DNA of 64,000 nt from Nocardioides ungokensis. GTDB taxonomy: Bacteria > Actinomycetota > Actinomycetes > Propionibacteriales > Nocardioidaceae. The stretch is taken from NCBI RefSeq assembly GCF_013466985.1, contig NZ_CP059164.1:2675001-2739000 (forward strand), read 5' to 3'. Shown one piece after another: positions 44,574 through 53,440 of this stretch. The position numbers and the translations under genes are program-made. Positions within the stretch are counted from its first letter, which is position 1. Each line of letters starts with the position of its first letter. The notes below the pieces were generated by a model. That model saw only the letters and a program-made list of their open reading frames with translations, ran no database searches and was not told the DNA's origin.

Positions 44574-45125
44574 TCAGACCGTCATCAGCGTGGAAACCGG
44601 GAGGTCCCCGATGGCGCCACGTCCGGACAGGAAGCCGAGCTCCATGAGGACGGCGAGGCCGTGGGCGGTTCCGCCACAGCTCTCGATCAGCTCGCGGGTA
44701 GCCCGGGCGGTGCCGCCGGTCGCGAGCACGTCGTCGACCAGGAGGACCCGGTCGCCGGGCGAGATCGCGTCGCGGTGCAGCTCGAGCGTGGCCTCGCCGT
44801 ACTCCAGCGCGTAGGACACCGCGTGGGTGCCGCGCGGGAGCTTCCCGGCCTTGCGGACGGGCACGAAGCCGGTTCCGAGCGCCAGCGCCACGGGGGCGGC
44901 GAGGATGAAGCCCCGTGCCTCCATGCCGACGACCTTGTCCACGACCGGGGTGCCGTCCTGGTCGCGTCCGGCCAGCGCGAGGGCGGTGATCACCGACGCG
45001 AAGCCGGTGTGGTCGGCCAGCAGCGGGGTGATGTCCTTGAAGACGACGCCCGGCTCCGGGAAGTCCGGGACGTCGACGACCAGGCGCTCCAGCGCGGCTC
45101 GCGCCGCGGCCACGCCATCGGTCAC
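44574..45125 (-). CDS. apt: Adenine phosphoribosyltransferase
   Basis: Salvages adenine to AMP with PRPP. The 183-residue type I PRTase begins with VDVPDFPEPGVVFKDITPLL. It has VGMEARGFILAAPVALALGT and LELHRDAISPGDRVLLVDDV, then LATGGTARATRELIES, which forms the PRPP loop. The GTG start at 45125 overlaps secF by 4 nt. The order secD-secF-apt-relA is the common actinobacterial arrangement and ties purine salvage to ppGpp metabolism. Confidence 0.95.
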   Translation of the reverse strand: MTDGVAAARAALERLVVDVPDFPEPGVVFKDITPLLADHTGFASVITALALAGRDQDGTPVVDKVVGMEARGFILAAPVALALGTGFVPVRKAGKLPRGTHAVSYALEYGEATLELHRDAISPGDRVLLVDDVLATGGTARATRELIESCGGTAHGLAVLMELGFLSGRGAIGDLPVSTLMTV

Positions 45126-46366
45126 TTCTTGCCCCGCTTGGACCTGGTCTGCCGTGAGGGCTGCTGGCGGCCGGAGGCGCCACTCGGGCGCACCGGGCCC
45201 CGGGCGGGGGGCGCGACCCGGCCGCGACCGGCGGCCTCGGGAGGTCGGCGCGCTGCGGGCGCACCGGCGGCCGGAGACTCCGGCTCGTCCGGGTGCTCCT
45301 CACGGGCGGCGCCGGGCTCGCCCTGGATCGGCATGTCCTCGGTGAACGCGGGCACCGCGGCGTAGCGGTCGGCCTGGTGACGCTCTCGCGCCTTGGCCCG
45401 CTTCTCGGCGAGCTGCACCTCGGACTCGCTGGACTTCAGCTGAGCCAGCAGCGGCGTCGCGATGAAGATCGAGGAGTAGGCGCCCGCGGCCATGCCGACG
45501 AACAGGGCCAGCGCGAGGTCCTTCAGCGAGCCGCTGCCGAGCTGGACCGCACCGACGTAGAGGATCGCGCCCACCGGGATCAGCGCCACGATGGAGGTGT
45601 TGATCGAGCGCACCAGGGTCTGGTTGACGGCCAGGTTGGCCTGGGCGGCGTACGTCGTACGGCGCTCGCTGAGGCGCTTGGTGTTCTCTCGCACCTTGTC
45701 GAACACCACGACGGTGTCGTACAGCGAGAAGCCGAGGATGGTCAGGATGCCCGTCACCGTTGCCGGTGTGACCTCGAACCCGGAGAGGGCGTAGACACCG
45801 ACCGTGATCACGACGTCGTGGGCGAGGGCCACGATCGCGGCCACCGACATCTTCCACTGGCGGAAGTAGGCCCAGATGAAGAGGACCACGAGCACCAGGA
45901 ACACCACGAGGCCGGTCGCCGAGCGCTTGGCGACCTCCTGGCCCCAGCTGGCGCCGATCGTGTCCTGGGAGATCGCCTTGTTCGGGTCGACGCCCGTCTC
46001 CTGGACGATCGTGTCGACGACCTTGTTGCTCTCCGCACTGGAGAGGGGCTCGGTCTGGACGAGGATGGCGTTCGAGCCGGACGTGGTGACCACCGGCGCG
46101 GCGGCACCGCTGATGCCGGTGCCGGCGACGGCGTTGCGCAGGTTGTCGGCCTCGGTCTGCGTGACCTGGCTCGAGGGCAGGGAGACGGTGTACTGCGCAC
46201 CGCCCGTGAACTCGATGCCCATGTTGAGGCCCTTGAAGTACAGGCCTCCGACTGCGAGCACGACGATGACTCCGGACATGGCGTACCAGAGCCACTTGCG
46301 GCCGACGAAGTCGATCGACTTCCGGCCCGAGTAGAGGTCGTTGCCGAGACGCGAGAACTTGCCCAT
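45122..46366 (-). CDS. secF: Protein translocase subunit SecF with long basic C-terminal tail
   Basis: SecDF uses the proton gradient to help late export through SecYEG. 414 residues: TM1 (KWLWYAMSGVIVVLAVGGLY), LNMGIEFTGGAQYTV, a periplasmic domain, and TM2-6 including AHDVVITVGVYALSGFEVTP and LGFSLYDTVVVFDKVRENTK. The tail after AEKRAKARERHQADRY is about 80 residues, Pro/Ala/Arg-rich and ends SRQTRSKRGKK; it is longer than in E. coli. The ATG at 46366 shares a base with the secD stop and has GGGAGG upstream. Confidence 0.95.
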   Translation of the reverse strand: MGKFSRLGNDLYSGRKSIDFVGRKWLWYAMSGVIVVLAVGGLYFKGLNMGIEFTGGAQYTVSLPSSQVTQTEADNLRNAVAGTGISGAAAPVVTTSGSNAILVQTEPLSSAESNKVVDTIVQETGVDPNKAISQDTIGASWGQEVAKRSATGLVVFLVLVVLFIWAYFRQWKMSVAAIVALAHDVVITVGVYALSGFEVTPATVTGILTILGFSLYDTVVVFDKVRENTKRLSERRTTYAAQANLAVNQTLVRSINTSIVALIPVGAILYVGAVQLGSGSLKDLALALFVGMAAGAYSSIFIATPLLAQLKSSESEVQLAEKRAKARERHQADRYAAVPAFTEDMPIQGEPGAAREEHPDEPESPAAGAPAARRPPEAAGRGRVAPPARGPVRPSGASGRQQPSRQTRSKRGKK

Positions 46367-48117
46367 CAGGCCCTCCCTCCCACGGTGATGCGATCGATGC
46401 CGAGATTCTCCGCGTCCAGGCCCGAGAGCTTGTGTCCACGGTTGAAGAACTTGAAGCGGGCCAGCCACGAGACCATCGGGTGGGTGAACCAGAAGAAGAT
46501 CGCGATGTCGATGATGGTGGAGAGCCCCAGCGCGAACGCGAAGCCCTTCACCACGCCGGCGGCGAAGATGTAGAGCACCACGGCCGCGAGCAGCGAGACG
46601 GTGTCGGCGGCCAGACAGGTGTTCCGGGCGCGCTTCCAGCCGGCCTCGACCGCGACCCGCATCGACTTGCCGTCGCGCATCTCGTCACGGATGCGCTCGA
46701 AGTAGACGATGAACGAGTCTGCGGTGATGCCGACCGCGACGATCAGGCCGGCGATGCCGGGCAGCGAGAGCGTGAAGCCCGCGCCCTTGCTCAGCAGCAG
46801 GACCATCGCGTAGGTCACCGCACCCGCCACGAGGAGGGAGGCGATCACGACGAGGCCGAGGCCGCGGTAGTAGATGAGGCAGTAGATCATCACCAGCAGC
46901 AGACCGATGATGCCGGCGGTGATGCCGGCGGAGAGCTGGTCACCCGCGAGCGAGGGGCCGATCGTCTGGACCTGGGTCCCGCCCTTCTCGAAGGCGATCG
47001 GCAGGGCGCCGTACTTGAGGCTGGTGGCCAGGCTCTGGGCGGTCGACTGGTTGAAGTTGCCCTCGATCTGCGCCTGGCCGTTGGTGATCAGGCCGTTCAT
47101 CGTCGGCGCCGAGAGGACCTGGCCGTCGAGCACCACGGCGAACTGCTTGTTGGTGCCGTAGAGCGCCCGCGAGATCTGCGTGAACTGGTCGGTGCCGGTG
47201 CCGTTGAAGGCCAGGGAGACCACCCAGTTGATCTGCTGGGACGGCACGACCGCGTCAGCGCTCTTGAGATCGGTGCCCTCGATCATCGCGGCGGAGAGGA
47301 GGTACTTGACGCCGTCGGAGTCACAGGTGACCAGCGGCTGGTCGGGGACGTCGTTGACCTGGGGGACGCCCTTGGTCGGGCACTGGAACTTGTTGTACGC
47401 CGCGACCGAGGCGGGGTCGGGGTTGTCCATCCACTGCAGCGGCTGGTCCACGAGCGAGCCACCGCTCGGCGAGGTCGTCGGGGACGACGACGGCGACGGG
47501 GACGACGACGAGGACGACGACGGCGAGGAGCTGGGAGACGGCGAGGCGCTCTTGGTGCTCTTCGCGGTGCTGTTCTTCTTGCTCTGGTCCTTCATCAGGA
47601 ACGGAGCGCGGTTCTTGGAGCTCGACTTGCTCGAGCTCGACTTGCTGGAGCCGGACTTGCTCGAGCTGCCGGAGGACGCCGAGGGCGACGCGCTGGGCAC
47701 CGACGGGGTGACGCCGGAGCCGGTGGTCGGCGTGGACGTCGAGCCGCAGGTGGGCGACTGGGAGGAGCAGGCCACCAGGCGGAAGCGCAGCTGTGCCTGG
47801 CGCTTGACGGTGTCGACCAGGTCGCTGCGGGTCTTGCCGGGGATCTCGACGACGATCAGGTTGCCGCCCTGCGTCGTCACCTCCGCCTCGGTGACTCCGG
47901 AGCCGTTGACTCGCTGGTCGATGATCCCCCGTGCCTCGCTGAGCTGGTCGGCGGCCGGGCTGCCCTTGGCGGTCAGCGTGATCCGCGTGCCGCCCTGCAG
48001 GTCCAGGCCCAGGGCCGGCTTCCAGGTGCCGCCGAGCGCCACCAGGCCGTAGGCGATCGCCAGACCCAGGAAGAACACCGCGACGGTGCGCCCTGGGCGA
48101 GCGGTCTTGCGTGCCAT
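46366..48117 (-). CDS. secD: Protein translocase subunit SecD with Ser-rich insertion
   Basis: 583 residues. TM1 is VAVFFLGLAIAYGLVALGGT, then ALGLDLQGGTRITL, which starts the periplasmic P1 region. Into that region is inserted about 90 residues dominated by Ser, Pro, Lys and Thr (about 120-215). The conserved head returns at QFTQISRALYGTNKQFAVVL, then GLLLVMIYCLIYYRGLGLVV, GIAGLIVAVGITADSFIVYF, RIRDEMRDGKSMRVAVEAGW and FWFTHPMVSWLAR. ATG 48117 lies 1 nt past the yajC stop with GGAGG upstream. Confidence 0.95.
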   Translation of the reverse strand: MARKTARPGRTVAVFFLGLAIAYGLVALGGTWKPALGLDLQGGTRITLTAKGSPAADQLSEARGIIDQRVNGSGVTEAEVTTQGGNLIVVEIPGKTRSDLVDTVKRQAQLRFRLVACSSQSPTCGSTSTPTTGSGVTPSVPSASPSASSGSSSKSGSSKSSSSKSSSKNRAPFLMKDQSKKNSTAKSTKSASPSPSSSPSSSSSSSPSPSSSPTTSPSGGSLVDQPLQWMDNPDPASVAAYNKFQCPTKGVPQVNDVPDQPLVTCDSDGVKYLLSAAMIEGTDLKSADAVVPSQQINWVVSLAFNGTGTDQFTQISRALYGTNKQFAVVLDGQVLSAPTMNGLITNGQAQIEGNFNQSTAQSLATSLKYGALPIAFEKGGTQVQTIGPSLAGDQLSAGITAGIIGLLLVMIYCLIYYRGLGLVVIASLLVAGAVTYAMVLLLSKGAGFTLSLPGIAGLIVAVGITADSFIVYFERIRDEMRDGKSMRVAVEAGWKRARNTCLAADTVSLLAAVVLYIFAAGVVKGFAFALGLSTIIDIAIFFWFTHPMVSWLARFKFFNRGHKLSGLDAENLGIDRITVGGRA

Positions 48118-48118
48118 G

Positions 48119-48409
48119 TCAGTTCTCCTCCGGCCCGCGCTCGGCAGGCCCTGGCTGTGCGACCGTTCCCACGGCACCGCGGGCGACCTTGAGGGTCACT
48201 CCCTCGGCAACCTCGACGCGGACGTGGTCGTCGTCCGCCTCCCGCAGGGTCCCGAAAATTCCCGAGGTCAGCATGACCTCGTCACCCACCTTCAACGAGG
48301 CCTGCATGCGTGCGAGTTCCTTGTTCCGCCTCGACGCCGGTCGCACGAGCAGCAACCAGAAGAGCAGAGCGATGGCCACCAGGGGCAGCACAGAGACGAG
48401 CTCCGGCAC
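48119..48409 (-). CDS. yajC: Preprotein translocase accessory subunit YajC
   Basis: 96 residues from GTG 48409. A single N-terminal helix (SVLPLVAIALLFWLLLVRPA) is followed by LKVGDEVMLTSGIFGTLREA, the YajC signature, and VRVEVAEGVTLKVARGAVG. It forms the head of yajC-secD-secF-apt. A TACACT hexamer at 48475-48480 may be the promoter -10. Confidence 0.94.
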   Translation of the reverse strand: MPELVSVLPLVAIALLFWLLLVRPASRRNKELARMQASLKVGDEVMLTSGIFGTLREADDDHVRVEVAEGVTLKVARGAVGTVAQPGPAERGPEEN

Positions 48410-48474
48410 GAAACAACCTCTCGAGCGTGCAGAAATAGGGGTGTGGTCGGTCGGAACGAGCCGACCGACGGGCA

Positions 48475-48480
48475 AGTGTA
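48475..48480 (-). promoter_or_regulatory. Candidate -10 for yajC-secD-secF
   Basis: TACACT on the minus strand, about 65 nt before the yajC start, in the gap after ruvB. No convincing -35 is seen at 17 nt, so support is modest. Confidence 0.3.
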
Positions 48481-48524
48481 GCCGCGACTGTGATCCAGAC
48501 CGCTATTGACCACGCACCTGCGAG

Positions 48525-49601
48525 TCAGTCGTCGAAGAGCGGGGCATCGCCGCCGCCGAGCACCGCTGAGGGGGGTACGGCGAGCCCGAGGTGCTGCCAC
48601 GCGGCCGGCGTCGCGATCCGGCCCCTGGGCGTGCGCGCGAGGAAGCCGTTGCGCACCAGGAACGGCTCCGCGACCTCCTCGACGGTCTCCCGCTCCTCCC
48701 CCACGGCGACCGCCAGGGTGGAGAGCCCGACCGGGCCACCACCGAAGCGGCGGCACAGCACGTCGATGACCGACCGGTCGAGTCGGTCCAGGCCCAGCTC
48801 GTCGACCTCGTAGAGGTCGAGGGCGGCCTGGGAGACCGGCAGGGTGACGACGCCGTCGGCGCGGACCTGGGCGTAGTCGCGCACACGACGCAGCAACCGG
48901 TTGGCGATGCGCGGGGTCCCGCGGGAGCGCGACGCGATCTCGGCCGCTCCCTCCCCCGTGAGCTCGACCCCGAGGAGCCCGGCCGAGCGGTGCACGATCC
49001 GGTCCAGCTCGTGGGGCTCGTAGAACTCCAGGTGGCCGGTGAACCCGAAGCGGTCGCGCAGCGGCCCTGGGAGCAGCCCGGCCCGCGTGGTCGCCCCGAC
49101 CAGCGTGAACGGCGGGATCTCGAGCGGGATCGCGGTCGCGCCGGGTCCCTTGCCGATGACCACGTCGACCCGGAAGTCCTCCATGGCCATGTAGAGCATC
49201 TCCTCGGCCGGCCGCGACATCCGGTGGATCTCGTCGACGAAGAGGACGTCGCCCTCGTTCATCCCCGAGAGGATGGCGGCCAGGTCACCGGCGTGCGTGA
49301 TGGCGGGGCCGCTGGTCAGCCGCAGAGGCGCGGTCATCTCGCTCGCGATGATCATGGCCAGCGTGGTCTTGCCGAGGCCGGGCGGCCCGGAGAGCAGCAC
49401 GTGGTCGGGAGCCCGGCCGCGGCGGCGGGCCGCCTCGAGCACCAGCCCGAGCTGGGCCCGGACCCGCGACTGGCCGACGACCTCGTCGAGGGTCCGCGGC
49501 CGCAGGGCCGCCTCGACCGCGCGCTCGTCGCCCTCGGCCTCGGCCGCGGTCAGCGAGCGGAGGTGCTGCTCCTCGGCGGCGCCGAGATGGTCGTCGTACA
49601 C
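48525..49601 (-). CDS. ruvB: Holliday junction branch migration helicase RuvB
   Basis: 358 residues, AAA+ motor for branch migration with Ruv[20 protein letters not shown] is followed by Walker [21 protein letters not shown], Walker [21 protein letters not shown], and sensor 1 [20 protein letters not shown]. The winged-helix end has [20 protein letters not shown]. The GTG start at 49601 lies 4 nt past the ruvA stop. Confidence 0.97.
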   Translation of the reverse strand: MYDDHLGAAEEQHLRSLTAAEAEGDERAVEAALRPRTLDEVVGQSRVRAQLGLVLEAARRRGRAPDHVLLSGPPGLGKTTLAMIIASEMTAPLRLTSGPAITHAGDLAAILSGMNEGDVLFVDEIHRMSRPAEEMLYMAMEDFRVDVVIGKGPGATAIPLEIPPFTLVGATTRAGLLPGPLRDRFGFTGHLEFYEPHELDRIVHRSAGLLGVELTGEGAAEIASRSRGTPRIANRLLRRVRDYAQVRADGVVTLPVSQAALDLYEVDELGLDRLDRSVIDVLCRRFGGGPVGLSTLAVAVGEERETVEEVAEPFLVRNGFLARTPRGRIATPAAWQHLGLAVPPSAVLGGGDAPLFDD

Positions 49602-49605
49602 CGGA

Positions 49606-50205
49606 TCAGGCCTTGCTCAGGGCGCGGAGGGCCGCGCGCAGCAGGGCCGCCACGTCGGGGACGTCACCGGCCTCGGGCGCGACCGCGTCGACCGCCTTCT
49701 CGGCGTCGCGCGCCGGCCAGCCCAGCCCCACCAGCCCCTGGTGCACCTGGTCGCGCCACGGTGCCGCGGCGGCGGCCGCGAGGCTCGCGCTCCGGCCACC
49801 GACCGGGGCGCCGAGCCGGTCCTTGAGCTCGAGGATGATCCGCTGGGCGCCCTTCTGCCCGATGCCGGGCACGCGGGTCAGGGTCTTCACGTCGTCGCCG
49901 GCGACGGCGCGGCGCAGGTCGTCGGGGCTGAGCACCGCGATCATCGCCTGCGCCAGCTTGGGCCCGACACCGGAGGCAGTCTGCACGAGCTCGAAGCAGG
50001 ACTTCTCGTCCTCGTCGAGGAAGCCGAAGAGGGTCAGGGAGTCCTCCCGGACCACCATGCTGGTGGGCAGCGTGGCCTGCTGGCCGGTGCGCAGCGTGGA
50101 GAGCGTGCCGGGGGTGCACATGAGCTCGAGGCCCACTCCCCCGACCTCCAGCACGGCGCTGGACAGGGTCACGGCGGCGACCTCACCGCGGACGAAGGCG
50201 ATCAT
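49606..50205 (-). CDS. ruvA: Holliday junction branch migration protein RuvA
   Basis: 199 residues. OB-fold N-terminus [20 protein letters not shown]. Helix-hairpin-helix motifs lie in [20 protein letters not shown] and [20 protein letters not shown]. The C-terminal UBA-like RuvB-binding domain is [20 protein letters not shown]. The ATG at 50205 overlaps the ruvC stop by 4 nt. Confidence 0.96.
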   Translation of the reverse strand: MIAFVRGEVAAVTLSSAVLEVGGVGLELMCTPGTLSTLRTGQQATLPTSMVVREDSLTLFGFLDEDEKSCFELVQTASGVGPKLAQAMIAVLSPDDLRRAVAGDDVKTLTRVPGIGQKGAQRIILELKDRLGAPVGGRSASLAAAAAAPWRDQVHQGLVGLGWPARDAEKAVDAVAPEAGDVPDVAALLRAALRALSKA

Positions 50206-50744
50206 CTCCGGATGCTCCTCTGCTGCTGCTGGGCGGTCGCGGCGGCCAGTGCCGCGTCGATGCGCGCCTGCGCGCCACCGCGCCAGATGTGGGTGATGGC
50301 CAGCGCGAGCGCGTCAGCAGCGTCGGCCGGCTTCGGCGGCGCGTCCAGCCGCAGGATCCGAGTCACCATCGCGCCCACCTGGGCCTTGGCCGCGCGGCCG
50401 CTGCCGGAGACGGCCGCCTTGACCTCGCTGGGCGTGTGCAGGGCGACCGGGATCCCCCGACGGGCCGCGCAGACCAGGGCAATGCCGCTGGCCTGGGCCG
50501 TGCCCATGACCGTGGACACGTCCGAGCGGGCGAAGACCCGCTCGACGGCCACCGCGTCCGGGGAGTACTCGTCGAGCCAGGCGTCGATGCCCTTCTCGAT
50601 CGTGACCAGCCGTTGGGCGACCGGCAGGTCCGAGGAGGTGCGCAGGACGTTGACGTCGACCAGCGAGAGCGGGCGGCCCACCTGGCCCTCGACCACGCCC
50701 ATGCCGCAGCGGGTCAGGCCGGGGTCGATCCCGAGCACGCGCAT
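50202..50744 (-). CDS. ruvC: Crossover junction endodeoxyribonuclease RuvC
   Basis: 180 residues. The RNase H-like catalytic acids are in [18 protein letters not shown] (Asp), [20 protein letters not shown] (Glu) and [16 protein letters not shown] (Asp pair). ATG 50744 is chosen since LGIDPG starts the fold and GGAAGG lies upstream; the frame to 50780 adds nothing conserved. The first gene of ruvC-ruvA-ruvB, with an SOS box 17 bp upstream. Confidence 0.96.
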   Translation of the reverse strand: MRVLGIDPGLTRCGMGVVEGQVGRPLSLVDVNVLRTSSDLPVAQRLVTIEKGIDAWLDEYSPDAVAVERVFARSDVSTVMGTAQASGIALVCAARRGIPVALHTPSEVKAAVSGSGRAAKAQVGAMVTRILRLDAPPKPADAADALALAITHIWRGGAQARIDAALAAATAQQQQRSIRR

Positions 50745-50760
50745 GATCCAGCCTTCCGTC

Positions 50761-50774
50761 CGAACACCTGTTCG
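50761..50774. promoter_or_regulatory. LexA SOS box upstream of ruvCAB
   Basis: CGAAC-ACCT-GTTCG is an exact match to the core of the Gram-positive/actinobacterial SOS box (CGAAC, four bases, GTTCG). It lies 16 bp before the ruvC start codon. This predicts DNA-damage induction of ruvC-ruvA-ruvB through LexA. Confidence 0.8.
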
Positions 50775-50821
50775 GAGCAACGCTAACCGGACGCCCCGAC
50801 GTACGCCGGGGCGACACGCGG

Positions 50822-51602
50822 TCAGGCGTCGATGGCCTCGAGCGCCTCGTCGGAGATGTCGGCGTTGCTGAACACGTTCTGCACGTCGTCGAGGTCGTCG
50901 ACCACGTCGACCAGGCGGAACACCTTCTCGGCCACGTCGGCCTCGCCGACCGGGATGTCCATGGTCGCCACGAACTGCACCTCGGCGGACTCGTAGTCGA
51001 TGCCGGCGGCCTGCAGCGCCGTACGCACCGCGACGACGTCGGAGGCGTCGGACTGGATCTCGAAGGTGTCCCCGAGGTCGATGACGTCCTCGGCACCGGC
51101 GTCAAGGGTCGCCTCGAGGATGTCGTCCTCGGTGAGGTCCCACGGCTTGCCGGCGCGCTCCTGGCTCTTGCTGGCCACGACGACGCCCTTGCGGGTGAAC
51201 AGGCGCGAGACCGAGCCCGGGTCGGCCATGGTGCCGCCGTTGCGGGTGACCGCGGTGCGGACCTCCATCGCAGCGCGGTTGCGGTTGTCGGTGAGGCACT
51301 CGACCAGCAGCGCCACGCCCTGCGGGCCGTAGACCTCGTACATGATCGTCTCGTAGTCGACGCCACCGCCGTCGAGGCCACCCCCGCGCTTGACCGCGGA
51401 GTCGATGTTCTTGTTGGGGACCGACTGCTTCTTCGCCTTCTGGATGGCGTCCGTAGAGCGTCGGGTTGCCGGCCGGGTCCGGGCCGCCCATCTTCGCCGC
51501 GATCTCGATGTTCTTGATCAGCTTGGCGAACAGCTTGCCGCGCTTGGCGTCGATGACGGCCTTCTTGTGCTTCGTGGTCGCCCATTTGGAGTGGCCAGAC
51601 AT
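50822..51602 (-). CDS. YebC/PmpR-family translation/transcription factor, one apparent frameshift
   Basis: About 259 residues after repair. N-terminus [40 protein letters not shown] and GNPTLY. The frame is lost near 51453, where TACGGACGCC carries one extra G; removing it gives [20 protein letters not shown]. It continues to [20 protein letters not shown] and the acidic C-terminus ([20 protein letters not shown]). YebC proteins were annotated as regulators and recently linked to resolving stalled translation. It lies between pdxT and ruvC, the normal position. Confidence 0.92.
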
Positions 51603-51666
51603 GCGTCCCTCTTCTACGTCCTCGTCGGTCGGGCCCCCGCGGACCCGATCGGTTGCAGCCGTTCGG

Positions 51667-52284
51667 CTAGCGCCGGTCAGTCGCCCCGGTGTCCCGCACC
51701 AGGTCGACGAACATCTTGTGGATCCGGCTGTCCCCGCCCACTTCAGGGTGGAACGAGGTCGCCATCAGCGGCCCCTGCCGGACGGCGACGATCCTACCCG
51801 CGGCCGGGCCGTGGTCCACGCGTGCGAGCGCCTCGACGTCCTCACCGACCGACTCGACCCACGGCGCGCGGATGAAGATCGCGTGCACCGGTCCGTCGAG
51901 CCCGGCGAAGTCGAGGTCTCCCTCGAAGGAGTCGACCTGGCGCCCGAACGCGTTGCGGCGCACCGTGATGTCCAGCCCGCCGAGCGTCTCCTGGCCCTTC
52001 GCCCCGTCCTCGATCCGGTCGGCCAGCATGATCATTCCGGCGCAGGTGCCGAAGGCAGGCATTCCCTGCTTGATCCGGTCGCGCAGCGGCTCGAAGAGCT
52101 CGAAGGTGCGGGCCAGCTTCGCCATGGTGGTGGACTCGCCGCCGGGGATCACCAGCCCGTCACAGGCCTCGAGCTCGCTCGGGCGGCGTACGGCGAGGGG
52201 CTGGACGCCGAGGTCGGCGAGCACCCGCAGGTGCTCGCGGACGTCACCTTGCAGGGCGAAGACTCCGATGGTGGGGCTGGTCAC
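51667..52284 (-). CDS. pdxT: Pyridoxal 5'-phosphate synthase glutaminase subunit
   Basis: 205 residues; supplies ammonia to PdxS for PLP synthesis. [37 protein letters not shown] and the nucleophile elbow [12 protein letters not shown] (Cys) are present. [16 protein letters not shown] and the His/Glu pair in [19 protein letters not shown] complete the triad. GTG start at 52284. Normally it directly follows pdxS; here 3.5 kb of export genes separate them. A TAGGAT hexamer 6 nt before the GTG suggests it now has its own leaderless promoter. Confidence 0.95.
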   Translation of the reverse strand: MTSPTIGVFALQGDVREHLRVLADLGVQPLAVRRPSELEACDGLVIPGGESTTMAKLARTFELFEPLRDRIKQGMPAFGTCAGMIMLADRIEDGAKGQETLGGLDITVRRNAFGRQVDSFEGDLDFAGLDGPVHAIFIRAPWVESVGEDVEALARVDHGPAAGRIVAVRQGPLMATSFHPEVGGDSRIHKMFVDLVRDTGATDRR

Positions 52285-52290
52285 GCTGAA

Positions 52291-52296
52291 ATCCTA
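52291..52296 (-). promoter_or_regulatory. -10 hexamer for leaderless pdxT transcript
   Basis: TAGGAT on the minus strand, exactly 6 nt before the pdxT GTG, in the 55-bp gap after the signal peptidase fusion gene. Confidence 0.5.
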
Positions 52297-52339
52297 GTGA
52301 TCGCGATCTGAGCACCGTACGGCGCGCTCCCCCGGTCTC

Positions 52340-53440
52340 CTACGGCAGACAGGTCGGGTCGGAGCTCGGCTGCTGCGGAGTGGAGAAGGACTTGAGGGTC
52401 GTCGTGGTCGAGTTCCACGATGAGCCCGCCGGAGCAGCCGTGGCCGTGACGGTGACCGTCGGGACGCTCCGGTTGGCCGTGACGGTCGCGTCGTACGTGA
52501 CGGTCAGCGTGGCCTTGCCGTTGACGACGGCGTAGCTGGACGTGGCACCGGTGAGTCCCGTCACCGTGGCGGTGTACGTCACGGATGCTGGAGCAGTCGG
52601 CCAGGTGTAGACGACGCCCCGCGCCTGGTTGCTCGCGTTGGCCAGCGGCGCGCACGTGGACCCGGAGGCACCGCTCGGCGGCGGCGCCGGCACCGTGCCT
52701 GCGGTGAGCGTCGTCCCCGTGATCGACGCGGGGTCGGTCCACGCGGCCAGGGTCGGGGTCACGCTGCTCTGCGCGCCCGCGCCGGACAGGAATCCCGCCG
52801 CGACCAGGATCGAGAGCCCGCCGGTCGCCATCAGGCGGGCCTTGTCGTTGGCGTTGCGGGCCGAGGTCCTGCGCGCCGGGATCGACGGCGGGACCACCCG
52901 CTCCTCGGCCGACAGCGGCTCCCCCGGCCCGCCCTCCCCGGGGCCCGACTCGGGGGTCCGCTTGACGAGGACCGAGACCAGGAACGCGGCGTACAGGCCG
53001 AGCAGGAACAGGCCCATCGGACCCGAGAGCCAGCCCACGACGTAGCCGATCCGCGGGACGTGGAAGAGCACGACATCGGCGTGGCTCACCCGGTACGGCG
53101 TCGCATCCGTGGCGGTGTTGGCGTCGCCGCGCAGGGCCAGGATCGCGTCCGAACCCTCATGGGTCATCGAGACGATCCGGTGGGTGACCCGGGTGCCGGT
53201 CCCGGTGGGCACCGACACGATGTCGCCCTTGTGCAGCGACGAGGCGTCGACCCGGTGGGAGATCGCGAGGTCACCCGTCTTGATGGTCGGCGACATGGAG
53301 CCGGACTCGAAGACCAGGGGGCGCAGCCCGAAGAGGGCCGCGCCCAGGGTCAGCAGGATGCAGGCGACGCCGAGCACGGCACCGACGGTGAGCAGGCCCT
53401 GTCGGGCCCACCCCACCGCCTGTCCGAGCCTGCCGGTCAT
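52340..53440 (-). CDS. SipW/ER-type signal peptidase fused to a SipW-type signal and export domain
   Basis: 366 residues in one unbroken frame. Residues 1-160 form a signal peptidase I: TM1 (TVGAVLGVACILLTLGAALF), catalytic Ser48 in FESGSMSPTIKTGD, His87 in RVTHRIVSM where bacterial LepB has Lys, the ALRGDANTATD box, and TM2 (GPMGLFLLGLYAAFLVSVLV). A Gly/Glu/Pro linker and a basic patch (PARRTSARNANDKARLM) follow. Next comes a second signal-like helix (ATGGLSILVAAGFLSGAGAQ) and AAWTDPASITGTTLTAGTVP, the same WTD-TGTT-TAGT pattern as the neighbouring SipW-type substrate. A Ser/Thr-rich beta-like domain ends with Cys near the terminus. ATG 53440 overlaps the upstream gene by 4 nt. Confidence 0.85.
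   Translation of the reverse strand: MTGRLGQAVGWARQGLLTVGAVLGVACILLTLGAALFGLRPLVFESGSMSPTIKTGDLAISHRVDASSLHKGDIVSVPTGTGTRVTHRIVSMTHEGSDAILALRGDANTATDATPYRVSHADVVLFHVPRIGYVVGWLSGPMGLFLLGLYAAFLVSVLVKRTPESGPGEGGPGEPLSAEERVVPPSIPARRTSARNANDKARLMATGGLSILVAAGFLSGAGAQSSVTPTLAAWTDPASITGTTLTAGTVPAPPPSGASGSTCAPLANASNQARGVVYTWPTAPASVTYTATVTGLTGATSSYAVVNGKATLTVTYDATVTANRSVPTVTVTATAAPAGSSWNSTTTTLKSFSTPQQPSSDPTCLP

Noticed and set aside
47460..47700. Simple-sequence region as a possible regulatory repeat.
   Set aside because: It encodes the Ser-rich insertion of SecD in frame; the repetition is explained by serine codons.
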